The notes under the pieces were generated by a model. It searched no databases. It was not told where the DNA came from and saw only the letters and a program-made list of their open reading frames with translations. Made by a program: the position numbers and the translations under genes. From Verpa conica (lineage: Eukaryota; Ascomycota; Pezizomycetes; Pezizales; Morchellaceae): a DNA stretch of 64,000 bases. Positions 33,395 to 45,305 of this stretch are shown here, in pieces; position 1 is the first letter of the stretch, and every line of letters begins with the position of its first letter. The stretch is from assembly GCA_033030425.1 (NCBI GenBank), contig JAUFSD010000020.1, positions 434,001 to 498,000 of the forward strand, read 5' to 3'.

Positions 33395-36300
33395 TCACTC
33401 CCCGTTACCAATCTCTCCACTCAACCCATTGAGGCCCCCGTAACGATAGACCCCATGATGTGCGTTCGCTAAGAACCATCCGTACTTATACTTCCCCCCA
33501 AGAGTATTCAGTAACTTTGCTCTCTCAGCTGGGCTCGTCCCTCTTACTGATACACACTCCTCCCCCGCATTACTCGCATACAGATGCGTGTAGATCCCCG
33601 CAAGACTGACAGGCAAGTGGCCAACAAACTTCGTCTCCTGCCCCCAGCGCAATGCCACCACAACTACTACAATCAATGCCAGTATAGAAATTGCGATGTA
33701 GAACATTAATTTGCTCACATAGACCTTATCAACTCGCACAATCACCGTTCCAGGTGTTGGAAGGGATTCTCCTAGCGAGATTATTTCATCCGCATTTAGC
33801 CACATATTGACGACGAATAGACGCCTGAAGACCTCTTCAAAAGTCCTTACTGTCAGTCGGGGGTCTGGGAGGAATGCGCCGCCGGCGGGATCGCGTACGA
33901 GTGAGGGCTCAATCGCAGCCATGAGATGACCTGGCCAGCACATTTTATAAGACAAACTACCGCTATTCTCCGTATCGAGACCGGTGATAACCGAATGCAT
34001 AAAGCTGGACGTAAGATAGGCTTCGGTACTTGTGTTTGCGGGGTACAGATTCACTAACTTCTCGACGTGAAGTGAGTGAATCTTAGTGACTGAGAGGACA
34101 TTGTGATGTTCATCGGCAGACGCAGTAAGCCCAACAATCTTATCCCTTACCGTACACTTTATGAGTAGGTTCCCATTGAGCTTTCGAACCTCCTCATCAG
34201 TATCAACATATGACGGTGGGTCCGACCAGCCAGCAAAATATGCACTAGGACAGTCATAACTGCTCACCAACATTGCGAGGCTAGAACCATACATAGTAAG
34301 GTTTCCCGTGATACCGTTGGAGCTCTGGTACCCCCAGCACGGATCGTCAACTTGAATGGTACTCCAGACGTTCCTACCCGCTGGTGCTAGACACTGCGCG
34401 GTTGAATTACCTCCTGGCACGCTGCATGTTCGAGATACCTTTCCAGCCTCGACAATAGTACATCCAACGTCAATACCAATACCAAGTGTCTCAGACTCAT
34501 ATTTCACCACTTTGCCGCCTCCTACAGGATCGAATGGAACTACGTAGTATTCATCAGTAGTCCAGGCAGGCATGGAGAGATTTCGTGAGAGATGTTCGGA
34601 TAGTATGTAATACATCTCTCGCGCTGGCTGTGTGAAACTGCGTTGGATATACAGGTGGCTATGAGTTTTCACCTGCATTGGAACCATAACTTCTGGGGTG
34701 ATCAGAGAAAAGAGACCAGCGAGGGTAACCGTAAGCACGCTAGAGAGGATAATAGCAATGCTGAGCGAGGCTAATGTGAGGTTACCGGTTCGTAGTGACC
34801 GTAGGATCTGGAAGTGGGGCGGTGACTTTTCGTAGTCCACTGTGAGGGTCTTTGCGCTTGGTGCAGGTTGAGACTTGAGTACATTGTATGGGCCGAGCAT
34901 ACAGTGATATGACCCAAGAGAGATGAGCACAGGCTCAATAGTCATGCCTACCACGATTGGAATATACGAGAATAGAACCTTATACGCAAATGAGTTGGTG
35001 GGTACAATTGTCGGAAGACCTTCATGAAACAAGATGAATCAGCTAACTGTATCGTAGAGTGAGAAACAATTTTATCTCTTACCGTTATATTGATGTGCAT
35101 GGATAGCTGCAAGTACCAGTGCAGTGACTACGATCAAAAGCCCCACTACAAAGCCGACGGTCAACCACGCGCTCAGCAGCCAGATCCCCTCTGACCATGG
35201 ATCAGTACGTGACTGGTTCCCATGTGGCTCATCTATTATGGCATCCACACCGGTTGCATCCGGCTGACCGGAGGGTATCGGGACCTCCCTGTCTCGGCTT
35301 ACCCGAACAGCTGGCCCCTCACCCTCGACTAGTTCAAGGTAATAACGCTGGCTATACCCGCTCATCTTCTCCTGAAGATCCTCGGGAGAACAGAACTCGG
35401 AGTAACTCATCATATTACTCAATTCCGGACTCGACCGGAGGAGACGCAGCGCGGCTGCAATACTATTTGGCTCTCCATCCAGATGGCATGGCCTCTGCCA
35501 AATCGAAATAGCCAATACTATGGTAAGCAGAAACACTACTGCCAACCCCCTGCACACCTCGAGCCCAGAGAGAATTCACAACAAATCCTCTTGTGAGGAC
35601 ATGCCGGGTGACATTGATTTCCTCCGCTACATGACGATCAATCATCCCTTCAGTTACAGCAAGCGAGAAGAGCAACCGGACCGACCTCTCATAGGTTTGA
35701 GCCAGGATATCCGGGTCTAACAATCTCCCGAGGGTATCAGGGGTCTCATTGGCCAATACAAACCCTGCGAGTCCATACGTATTAAACATATATACGGATG
35801 AATGGCTCTCTGTATGAGTACCGATTTTTCTATCACCTGAGATGTATTGATCGGCATAGTCTGGGCGCTTTCCTAGAGTCTTTTGTAGAAATGGATCAAC
35901 GTCTGGTTGTTGGAGAGGCTGAGCGCCAAAGGCAACATAGGGCAAGGGTACGGAATCTGAGATAGATCCAGGTACAGCTCCAAATGCATCGATCACTCCG
36001 CCGAGAACCTTTCTGAAATTCTTTGCCGGCAAGAAGGCCGTGCGATCGCCACTTCTGACCACATCATTGACCACGCCAGTAGGCATATCGAACATTGCGG
36101 TCACAGGTTCAGAGTAGTACGAAATCTTGCAGGACAAGGCAGTTATGTTCCGCGGTAGGTAAGACCCATTCGAGGTATGTGCAGAATCTCCACCGGATGC
36201 CCAGGCAACCGTCATAGTATTACTATTAGGTTCAACGTATGTTATGCTTGTCCAAGGTGTTGCAAAGGTTGCGTATGAGTTGCAAGAGTTGTTCAGTGTC

Positions 36301-36898
36301 TGTGGTGGGCCGTACTGCATTCGCTGATCACAAAACCGAATACTACTACTACCGTTGTTGCTGGTAACAGTCATCTCAAGGCTTGCTGCAGTCGTGTACT
36401 CGAGTCTCGTGATCATAGCATTCTCGCAGGAAATCTCCGCTTCGAATAAGGTGGTATTGCCCTCCCATACCTCATTAGATACGAGTAATGATGTCTCATT
36501 TCTCACTGGAAGTAAGGCGTAGGTCGGAGTTGTGAACGGAGGAAGCGATGCGTTGAGCCACAGATAGTCGTACGCGGCGAAGGTAAACGGCGGATGTAAT
36601 ATCACGTTCTGTAGTTCCGGATAAAGGTCGTTACGCAATGCTTTCCCAGCAATAGACTTCTGGACGATAGTATCGTCAAAAACACCCGCAATGAGTGGAG
36701 TAACGAGAAAGCTCATGAGCAGCATGCTGCAAGACGATAGGAGAACCACATAATGTCTGAAGGTCAGCCCACATTCATCAAACAGGGTCATGGTAGCTTA
36801 CCTGTGCCTCACAGCACGAGCAGGCACAAGCCATGAGTATGTATATGAATACTCTAGGAAAATCGAGTCTACTGCGGTTGCTCCACCCTCAGCGCTCA

Positions 36899-36906
36899 TC
36901 TGGAAA
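36899..36906. repeat. 8-bp target-site duplication, left copy
   Basis: TCTGGAAA immediately before CAGTG of the hAT element. It is identical to 39993-40000 directly after the element's terminal CACTG. Confidence 0.95.
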
Positions 36907-37147
36907 CAGTGTTCCCAACGGTCCCGGGCCCCCTGCAGGGGCCCTACGGTTGACTGCGGCCGAGAGAGGACCGGACGGACCATATGCTGCAGTCGGTCCG
37001 GGGTTATTTTGCACCGGACCACAGGTGACTATAGGCCCTACAGGGCCCTATAGGGTCTCCTCCAATAATTATAAATATCTACAGGTGACGATAAATATCT
37101 ACAGTCATCTATTATACTTCCCCACATATTAAAGAGCTCTGGAGCAG

Positions 37148-37155
37148 TATAAAAG
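37148..37155 (+). promoter_or_regulatory. TATA box of the hAT transposase gene
   Basis: TATAAAAG lies 86 bases upstream of the transposase ATG at 37241 and inside the element, so the transposon brings its own promoter. Confidence 0.65.
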
Positions 37156-37240
37156 CATGGGATATATCTAGTATTATTCACTAGTACACAACCATCTTGG
37201 ATACGAGTTCTATCAGTATCTATATCTCTCAGGTCTCCAT

Positions 37241-39812
37241 ATGTCTCAACAATCCTCTCAAGCTACTCTTAGGCCTGACGATTCCGCTTCCCAGGACTTC
37301 TACTCAATTCCTCTCGATCCTAACCTGCTACAATCAATTGATTTCACTGATGGAGATAGTGGAAGCTTAATTAGTAGTAGCTTTAACAGTATGCTTGACG
37401 TTCCAAGTAATGCTACTGATAATGATAGTGAAAGCGTTCCTACTATCTTCATGGCAAAGCGGAAGCTACGAAAAAGCTGGGTGTACAATTCAGAGAATGG
37501 AGAGGAGTACATTGAAGCTAATGGAAGGACTCGATGGAGGTGTTTACGCTGTAAGTATAATTCTATTGAGTATAATTATTGGAGTTATTACTTTACTGAA
37601 TAATAATACAGGCCGTGCAGCTGGCGCTACTCGCTGTGTTACTTTTTCCGATTCTTCTACCAAGAACATGATAGAACATTTAAGAGATATCCATAAAATT
37701 GGAAAAGATGGACCGCTTCAATTAGCTGCTACTGAGCAACGAATTCGCACAGCTTTTGGCAACACCCTACCTAGAATCACTTTTAATCTGGACATATTTC
37801 GGCAGCTACTTCTACGCTGGATTGTTTTAAACAATATTAGCTTTAGACAGGTTGAACAGCCTTCGTTCAAAGCATTATTAAAGTATCTATGTGCTTGTGT
37901 ATGTAACTCCACTCAATTATATAATCTCTACTAATATAAATTAGAGTCCCTCTTATGTTGCAATCTCTCGAGCAATGCCTTCCTCTGCAGAAAGTATCAG
38001 ACAATTGATACTCAATCTATTTAAATCAGCCCAACTCGAAATCATTGACACCTTCAATATGATTACTACAGCCATTCATTTCACGTTTGATTTATGGACT
38101 TCTCCAAACCATCGAGCCTTTCTAGGTGTTGTGGCACATTGGGTTCACCACAATGGGCAATTGATGTCTACAGTCATTGGTCTACGTCGGTTTAAAGGCC
38201 GCCATAGTGGAGAAAATCAAGCTTGTCACTTTTGGCAAATCATCTGTGACTATAACATAACACAGAAGATTGGGTACTTCACATTAGATAACGCATCTAA
38301 TAATGATACAACTATGATGTGGATTGGCCAGTATCTAAAGAATATTGGAATCGAGTTTGATCCAGTTGGAAGAAGATTAAGGTGCTTTGGACATGTTATT
38401 AATTTGGTAGTGAAGGCATTTTTATGGGGTGAAAACGCAGAGGCATTTGAGAATGAGATAGCTTCATATCAGGAGTTAAAAAAGGAGGAGCTCGAGCTAT
38501 TAGAGTGGAGAAAAAAAGGGCCTCTAGGGAAGTTACACAATTTACTTACCTGGATCGGCAGATCACCACAGCGGCGTGACAGATTTGAGGAAAAGGTTCG
38601 TTTAGTACTTCCAAGTAGTACTGCAGTGGCATTAATACATGGAAATGATACTCGATGGGGGGGTGACTATGATTCAATTACTCGAGCTTTTGAGCTTAGG
38701 GAACCACTCGAAGAATTTATAGCTACAGCTATAAGGAATAATTTAGATGGTGAAAAAGGAGAGGGACCGAGTGCACTAAAGTGGGATGAATTGAGTACAG
38801 CTGATTGGGAGGACTTACATGAGATACTTGATGTCCTTACTCCATTTCGCAAATGGCAGCTAGCTTTACAAGGGAAAGCTTATTGTGGAGCTTTGCACGA
38901 AATATACCCAGCAATGGACGAGCTACTATCACATTTAGAGACTACTCGAGCCAGATATCAAAGTATATCTGATATTAGCAAGCATCTTCTAACGTCAATA
39001 AATACTGCTTGGGCTATGCTTAATAAGTTTGTAACTATCCATCCTAATAAAGACTTTGCTAATCAAATAATAGATATTATGCTCTTACAGACCTTGCTCC
39101 AATTCACCTCAGCGCAATAGCTTTACATCCAGAGATGAAGCTCGATTATTTTGAGGTTGAGTGGGAAGATAGGCCAGCTTGGATTAAAAACGCTAGGGCA
39201 GAAACAAAAAAGCTTTGGCAAAATGAATATAAATCAAGACCTCCAGTTCCACACGAAAGCTCAGCAATAGCTGCACCTGTCAGTTCATCCCATACAGCGC
39301 CATATATCTTTACAGATATACCAGAATGGAAGAGAAAGAAAAGAGCACGCATTGCAGCAGATACTATGGATGAGTTCGAGCGTTTTCAGCAGAAGGGTTG
39401 TGAGGAGGACTTGGATATATCTGGAGGTCCACTTCAGTACTGGATTCAGAGGCGTAATGATTCACGCCAGCGTAGCCTTGCACATATGGGTATTGAGATT
39501 CATAGCATCCCAGCCATGTCTGCTGATCCTGAGCGTCTATTCAGTAGGTAAGTAGTATATATCAAGTGCTTTATACCGCTTGTATATTAACTAACTGATC
39601 TTATATTCACTTGGTATATCTACAGCTCTAAACTACTGATTTCTGACCGAAGAAATCGATTAGGAGATGATATTATTGAGGCATCTGAGTGCTTGAAATC
39701 ATGGGTAAAAGAGGGCCTGGTCTTTTCGAAAAATAGCTCAGATATAGACCAGATGGAGACCATGCTGCAGGATTTGGAAATGCGGGCTATGCAGCTAGAA
39801 AAGAAGAATTAG
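37241..39812 (+). CDS. hAT-family transposase (BED zinc finger, RNase H-like core, dimerisation domain), 779 aa
   Basis: Predicted join(37241..37550, 37612..37898, 37945..39026, 39074..39547, 39626..39812). All five exons are in phase and there is no internal stop. Residues about 75-130 form a BED-type zinc finger (RWRCLRC ... MIEHLRDIH) whose two halves are joined by intron 1. The catalytic region has FTFDLWTS (about residue 248) and YFTLDNASNND (Asp about 314). These fit the first two acidic residues of the hAT RNase H-like fold. RCFGHVINL and GNDTRWGGD follow. Intron 3 restores LNKYYALTDLAPIHLSAIAL. The C-terminal dimerisation domain reads MSADPERLFSSSKLLISDRR, across intron 4. A frame without intron 3 ends early at 39120, so splicing is needed. 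It cuts and pastes the element and leaves 8-bp duplications, as seen here. It looks functional by sequence. Confidence 0.9.
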
Positions 39813-39992
39813 CTTTCTATTATGTTATACTGTTGTACTTCCATTTTAATATAAGCCTGTAGGGGACGGCAGCGTCCCAGTCTTTCTTACTATAGCCCTA
39901 GGGCGTCCTTCTGCTAGACCAGGTCGGACTACTGCTTGCAGGGCGTTCGGTCCTAGGTGCAAGACGGACGGACTGCCCGCCTCGATTCACTG

Positions 39993-40000
39993 TCTGGAAA
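39993..40000. repeat. 8-bp target-site duplication, right copy
   Basis: TCTGGAAA directly after the hAT right end. On the minus strand it encodes the FQ of the DUF3433 motif RLEPYFQ. Confidence 0.95.
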
Positions 40001-40302
40001 TATGGTTCGAGCCGCATAATATCATGGTGTGGAACTGCCCAGAGAAGACCAAGGCATAAACTAAGTGCCGTAGGAAATAGATTGTATGCAAAATAAGACC
40101 GAGAGGGCATATCCGTGGTGGACCAAGTACCGAATACATGGCAGCCTGTTGCAGAACAGCCACGTACAATCAACTCAACCAGTACGCAGAGCAGACCGCA
40201 GAGGACTAAGAAGATTACGAAGAACGGTACACGGAGGGGCCATGGGCGCCAACCCTGTCCAAGCCGTGGCCTAGGGGCTTTCAAGGACCCCATACGAAAC
40301 AT

Positions 40303-43300
40303 AATCGATTTCGGGTTGGGCTTAACGCAGAATAAAAAAAATAAAGGGTCCCAATACACGGCAGTGGTGGGTTAGGGTTGAGAATAAAGTGTAGCCGATT
40401 CCAGACCTGGCCACAGAGAATGCTGGGTAAAAGCGCTGGATGTACGTCAAAGGTAAGTCAAATGGATATCAAACCCCAAGTATGAAAGAAGATGATTGAT
40501 TTTCGAAGCTGAGATGTGGGGCCGGGGACCCACCCATATATACACAAGTGGGGCCTGAGGTCTTCTGTGGTTATCTGTTTAGACATACCCCAAGGCGTAC
40601 AAGGTTCGCATATCTCCATTGACGCCCATGCTGCTATCAAGGTCATCGATAGCTTGAGATGCATAACTCTGAAGTGTGCTAGCCTCCCCTGCATCCGTAC
40701 CGAATATTCTAGAAGGATCTATAATAAAAAGAGATTTCTACACTTAGGCACACAATTGCGAACCATGCACTTGACAACGAATACGTGTACTGTAAAAGTC
40801 AAAGGATCCAAGGCAGCTTCCTGTTTTCTTTGCGTCAGCTTCTGCTAACATTAGCTGAATACATTTCTGCCTGGAGGTTCCTGCATACGCCACTGGTGCG
40901 CCATATTCGTATTCCGGTAGTGGGAATGCTGCACAACAGTCCAGTTCTGAATATGCATCCCCTTTGAGGTCTCCGCGGGCCAACTGAAACATAACGGTTG
41001 AAGGCTGGGCATGCCAAGGCACCCGTTGCGCCGTACAATCATAAGCAGGTTTCATAAGATTTGCCACCAGGTACCATCACGAGTAGAATAGAACGGTAAT
41101 GAACCATGATAGAATTTACGAAGAAGACAATTGACAGCTTGACAGGTGATAGGAATAGTACACGATGCCAACAGTATGAAACTCGCATGTACGCAAGAAA
41201 GTCCCTCGCATCAATGACATTCGTCATCCAGACAGCCCTGGTGGTGAGTTTCTTACGAGTGTGAAACCATGATACACAAGACCGCCGAGACGAGAATTAA
41301 GACATCCTACAAGGCTCTAACAGCACTTATAACTACTGGCAGTAAAGAGGACACGACAGTTGAGGCTATATATGACCTGTAGTCGTGGCCGACAGCACCG
41401 ACTTGCTGACGACCAAGAACATATCAGTGTCGTGGAAGAGACAGCAAACAGTTCTGCCTTAGCGGAACAGAGCCCGTGATCAAAAAATAGATCAAAGAGG
41501 GCATGCATTAGCCAGAGAACCTTCTAGTGACATGACGCTGACATAGAATACCTGGCTCGGGAGTGGCAGACCACCTCTTAGCCTTCTAGTTAGTCATTAT
41601 ACTGAATCATAAATAGATGTAGTGAAGCTATGTGTTGTCAAAGGCTCCGGCCTCCGATCTTGTCTCATCTTTTCCCTTCTCTACAATCTCATATCTGCCT
41701 TAGCTGAACTGCGGCTTCACGTGAAATACTGTAGACTGAAAAAGCAAAGACATGTTATACCTCCCACTTTCGATTACACCTGTCATGAACGGACTTTTAT
41801 GTATCGATACAGTAAAATATTATCTAATTATTAGTAATCTTTAGTTTCCAATACTCCATTTCTAATGAAATTATATCACATTCAAATGGGCAGTGGTACG
41901 TCAAGTATTCGAGCAGGAGCTTCAGCATGTCCAGGTACGGAATGTATGGATACTTAGTAACTTGAGAAATAATTGAAACAAACCTAAGCTCTAATTCAGT
42001 AAGTGTGTTTTTGTTTAATTCAACCCAATGTTGCCCTATTGATGCAAGTAGACGGTTAAACAAATTGACACACCTAACCCTGACAGGAGTCACGTTATTG
42101 CTTACCTAATCGTAACAGATGCGACCACACACCTAAGCCTTAGGAAGGCAATAAAGGGGGCAGTCTTGGATTACCCGAGTAACCTGAAAGAAATATTTAG
42201 TGAAAGTTTATCTTTCATTTTCTACAAACATTGGCATACCCACGCACGCCCCCCATATTAATTCTAGAAGTAATACGGCTTTTGCCCAAGAAAAATATAT
42301 GATTAGGCTACCCCGTTAGGATAGATATATGCGTTCCTTGACCTTTGTCACTGCGATACCACATTGGATATAGCTTTCGGTAGATACAAGAGTTAGGGTT
42401 ATCATCAAACTTTGAGTTTCAGAAGTATCGCATATATATGTACCTACATGTTTCGGCTACGAGAATTCTACTTTTCAAGAATCACCCCCCCCCCGCGATG
42501 ACCTTCCCCGAACATACGCCTCCTTCTTAGAAATCAGTTTTCAAAAGCAGCGTGGAGTGTTTTCAATTCTGTAGTTATTTCCCCGCGTCAGATGTTTAGT
42601 ACAGGACTCCTCTCCCCCCCGTGTATGTGTAAGGCTTCTGAACTTTTTCTCATCTCCGCAGACGATACTTGAAGTGACGTTGGACCCATGTTAGTTTTAC
42701 CCCGCTCAAGGGTGACGCAGGGGGGTCAAGGCCCTGGTCCTGCGTTGGCTAGATGTGGGTACAGTAGGCTTGGCATCGCCGAAACTATAACCAGGGGGAC
42801 CGAGTTGAGAAGCAAGTAAAAAACTAAGGACTTATTTATGTATTCTCGAATAATTACAATCGGATATCCCTGATGAATGCTGTAGTTCTATAGTAAAGGC
42901 TCTTGTAGACACTCACATTGGTCAAGTTAATAACCCTAACCCCACCTCCGCAGAAATGACATCTACGCGCTTTGGTACGGTGGATGATTAGCTGCTTAAG
43001 TATTGTGAGTTATGATCGTTTATATATTCAAATCGATGTCCCATACAGTATAACTACTTCTTCGGAGAGGGGGAGCTCCTCGGCTTATCATTCATGCTCC
43101 AGGCTCATAAATATAATATACTGGTAAATGACAGTTGGACTGTCATGCATGCCACATTTTGTACCCAGAAATCAAACAGTTGGACTGTCAAAAGTAAGTG
43201 CAAATAGACAGGATGCGCGTGATATGAAAGTATCAAGTTCTACTAATAGTAGACCGCGCCGTGTCGACATGAGACCCCCGTTGCAGCATCGGCGGTTAGG

Positions 43301-43516
43301 TATTGCCGTACTACTACTGAACGCTCTCCCCGACCCCTAGTCGGGTATGTCCTACTATTCCACTACTACTAGAATAGCATAACAGATACTTCAGGTTACA
43401 TTAAAACCAAAACTACTGATTCGGGGGTATCTAGATCTAGTATTAAAACTTAATATTTATCCAAGCCAAAAATCCAGCATACAAAGTCCAATTCATCTCC
43501 GCGTACCACTCTGCAC
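40303..43516. other. Intergenic, no supported gene
   Basis: Upstream region of the DUF3433 gene and beyond. Telomere-like GGGTTAGGGTTG lies at 40369-40380, and similar motifs occur at 42391-42401 and 42931-42942. Minus-strand frames at 40744-41067 and 41824-42093 look mildly protein-like but lack domains. The second has no ATG. A C9 run occurs near 42487. Confidence 0.4.
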
Positions 43517-44500
43517 TTACCACCCGGCACCCTGCCATATATTCTCTACTTTTTTCCCATACACTCCTCGAACCTCCTCTACTCTCGCCCCGACGAATGC
43601 CACCACCGCTCTCGGCTCTAAATCATCTTCCAAAGCTGGACCTTCCTCCGGCTTTCTAATCACCGTAGTAAACTTTTCCCACCACGAGCTCGCCATCGCG
43701 TCAACAAACTCCATAGTCCCCCCTTGCGACCTCTTCAGTAATCTTTGAAGCACTAACGCATCATACGCAACTCCCCATGACTGGGCTATTATTTCATACA
43801 CTACCCCCGAAACGTTAGTATGCAATCGCACGCAGGTGAACAATAAATCTCACTATCATTCGGATAGCCCAATCCCGCCCCCATCTTGCGCCACTCCGAC
43901 ATGGCGCGATAATACTCTTCTAAACCCTTACAGGTACTCTTCTTCGGGAAGAAATACACAACTGCTATCAGTCCCACCATGGCAACGAATTTGAGTATTG
44001 GACTACCGACTGAAAACGCGAGAATGAATGCGATGACACATAGGATGGAAGTCGTGAGAGCTCTCTCTGTCGTGGTGGCGGTTGGTATCCGGGGTGGCGG
44101 TGGTGCGTGTGGTGGTTGTGTGCTAAGGCGGGCAACCATAGATGTGACGGTGGAGCTGTGCTCTGGTGGAGCTTTGGTGTCCTTACTATGTATGACCTTC
44201 ATTTTCGTGTTTGCGGCATCGGTGCAGCGGGTCAGGAAGTTAGTGAAGACGACATGGCGGAAGACGAGGAGCTTGGCGAGGGATACGGTGGCAGTGTGCA
44301 GAGTCGCGCAGAGGGGGGCGTACGTTTGGGCGGGGGAGGGATCCCAGGGGTCTATGGGGCCAGATTAAATGTCGCCCAAAATCTCGGGAGATTGGAGCCA
44401 AACCGATGGTGGCCTCTAGTTGGATAAGGACCTTTTGTATAGCATATTTGAAATGTTGGTGGCGCTGCGTCCAGTCCCGGAGTTCGTAGGCGTAACTCAT
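43517..44500 (-). CDS. Hypothetical membrane protein, 292 aa, three exons
   Basis: Predicted complement(join(43517..43800, 43854..44351, 44404..44500)). Intron 2 has GTGAGA, a strong CATACTAACG branch site and GGGTAG. Intron 1 uses a weaker GTTTGG donor with CCATAG. Both keep frame. The start MSYAYELRDWTQRHQ opens a helical segment. Residues about 85-150 are Ser/Thr/Pro-rich (HAPPPPRIPTATTT), followed by two adjacent hydrophobic segments (SILCVIAFILAFSVG and ILKFVAMVGLIAVVYFF) that form a hairpin-like membrane anchor. The C-terminal third is charged and soluble (SWWEKFTTVIRKPEEGPA). No family recognised. The next minus-strand gene upstream ends about 220 bases away. Confidence 0.55.
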
Positions 44501-44722
44501 TTTCTGCTATACGGATATTAGAACACCCCCGATAATTAAATATTTTAATAGAAACCTACGCAGTACATTTCTAGCACCTTACTGGCGACCTGGACATCGT
44601 GTAGGTCAATTGTCCCAAGCACATTCACCGACGGAAATGCACGATCCGCAAAAACTCCGAAGTCCAGGTCAGAAACGACCACAAAACACACCATGAATGC
44701 CCTATACAATTAATATCTCCTA

Positions 44723-45305
44723 TCAGCCCACGATCATACAACCGGAGCAATCGATGTATTCGCCATACCAGTCAGGGAGGAAACTGTCATCAGCGTCCCT
44801 GCTAATCATCCTTACCAAGGTTGATCCATGTGTCAAGCACTCCCGATAGCACTCCCGGGTCCAACTCCAACTAAACGGGTTAGAGACCAGCGAAACGCCC
44901 ATGATCCCCATCGGTGTCAGCACCCTTATCACATCCGCTGCACTAGGATCGAGCATGGTCTGGCAGAAACGCTCGGCGGCGCTGTCGAGACTGCGGCCAG
45001 CTTCGGTTTCCGCTTCGGTGAGCCTGATTAGTCGGTGGTGAAAAGACATGTGGAGGAGGAGATACGTAGAGATTGCGTGTACATGGAATAGCGGGGTCCT
45101 TGGCGGTGTATTCATAGGAGGCCAGACGCAGGGGCAGAGGGGATGAGCTGATGTTGCCGCAATCGAGGGTGAAGAGATTCGTGAGGAAGGCATTGAGTCG
45201 TTGGTCACAGTGTGCTTTGTCTTTTAATGCCGGCCAGGCACCGACGATTCGGAGATGCCATTGTGTAGTGGTGGGGGTTTCTGTGGGTGTTTTCGTTGTA
45301 TTCAT
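44723..45305 (-). pseudogene. Hypothetical gene of unknown family, needs a one-base frame correction
   Basis: ATG at 45303-45305 opens a frame reading WHLRIVGAWPALKDKAH ... LASYEYTAKDP. Coding character then moves to the next frame, LFHVHAISTYLLLHMSFHH ... LIRLTEAETEAGRSLDSAAE, ending at CSGCMIVG. The switch falls at a C4 run (GACCCCGCT). One C fewer would join the two frames into about 193 aa. A splice solution was tried: the GTACAC...CTAATCAG intron does not keep frame. So it is either a frameshifted pseudogene or a sequencing error in a real gene. No domain recognised. Confidence 0.45.

Larger units (their letters stand above)
36907..39992 (+). mobile_element. hAT transposon, 3,086 bp, apparently autonomous
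   Basis: The left end is CAGTGTTCCCAACGG and the right end is CGCCTCGATTCACTG. Only the outer CAGTG/CACTG and scattered inner bases match, so the inverted repeats are short, as is common in hAT elements. A perfect TCTGGAAA duplication flanks both ends. The subterminal region at 36920-37070 is rich in GGGCCC palindromes and GGTCCGG motifs, possible transposase binding sites. The element carries one transposase gene on the plus strand, antisense to the host gene, with its own TATA box. The clean duplication and open reading frame indicate a recent insertion. Confidence 0.93.
33395..40302 (-). pseudogene. DUF3433 multi-pass membrane protein gene, interrupted by a hAT transposon
   Basis: Minus-strand pieces line up as one DUF3433 gene: 40302-39993, 36898-36802, 36756-35083 and 35019-33395, with introns at 36757-36801 (45 nt) and 35020-35082 (63 nt). 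The start (ATG at 40300-40302, or 40291-40293) leads into GWRPWPLRVPFFVIFLVL, the hallmark opening. The transposon enters right after RLEPYFQ. On its far side the gene resumes with MSAEGGATAVDSIF, and the phase across the insertion and the first intron is exactly kept. About eight membrane segments are visible, including AVVFLLTIVLAISIW and YIPIVVGMTIEPVLISLG. Large, glycosylation-site-rich loops lie between them. A second lesion is an extra base in a C5 run (plus strand 35546-35550), which breaks the frame between WARGVQG and LAVVFLLT. Without both lesions the product would be about 1,234 aa, normal for the family. Function of DUF3433 is unknown. Confidence 0.85.

Noticed and set aside
34356..34547. 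Plus-strand frame inside the DUF3433 gene
   Set aside because: Shadow of the real minus-strand exon.
36936..37070. GGGCCC palindromes as a separate MITE beside the DUF3433 gene
   Set aside because: They lie inside the hAT element, between its left end at 36907 and its transposase, so they are subterminal transposon sequence.
40744..41067. 107-aa minus-strand frame with six Cys
   Set aside because: No signal peptide, no domain, and neighbouring frames on the same strand do not splice to it.
41824..42093. 89-aa minus-strand frame ending KLKITNN
   Set aside because: Looks coding-like, but lacks an ATG and I could not find a convincing upstream exon.
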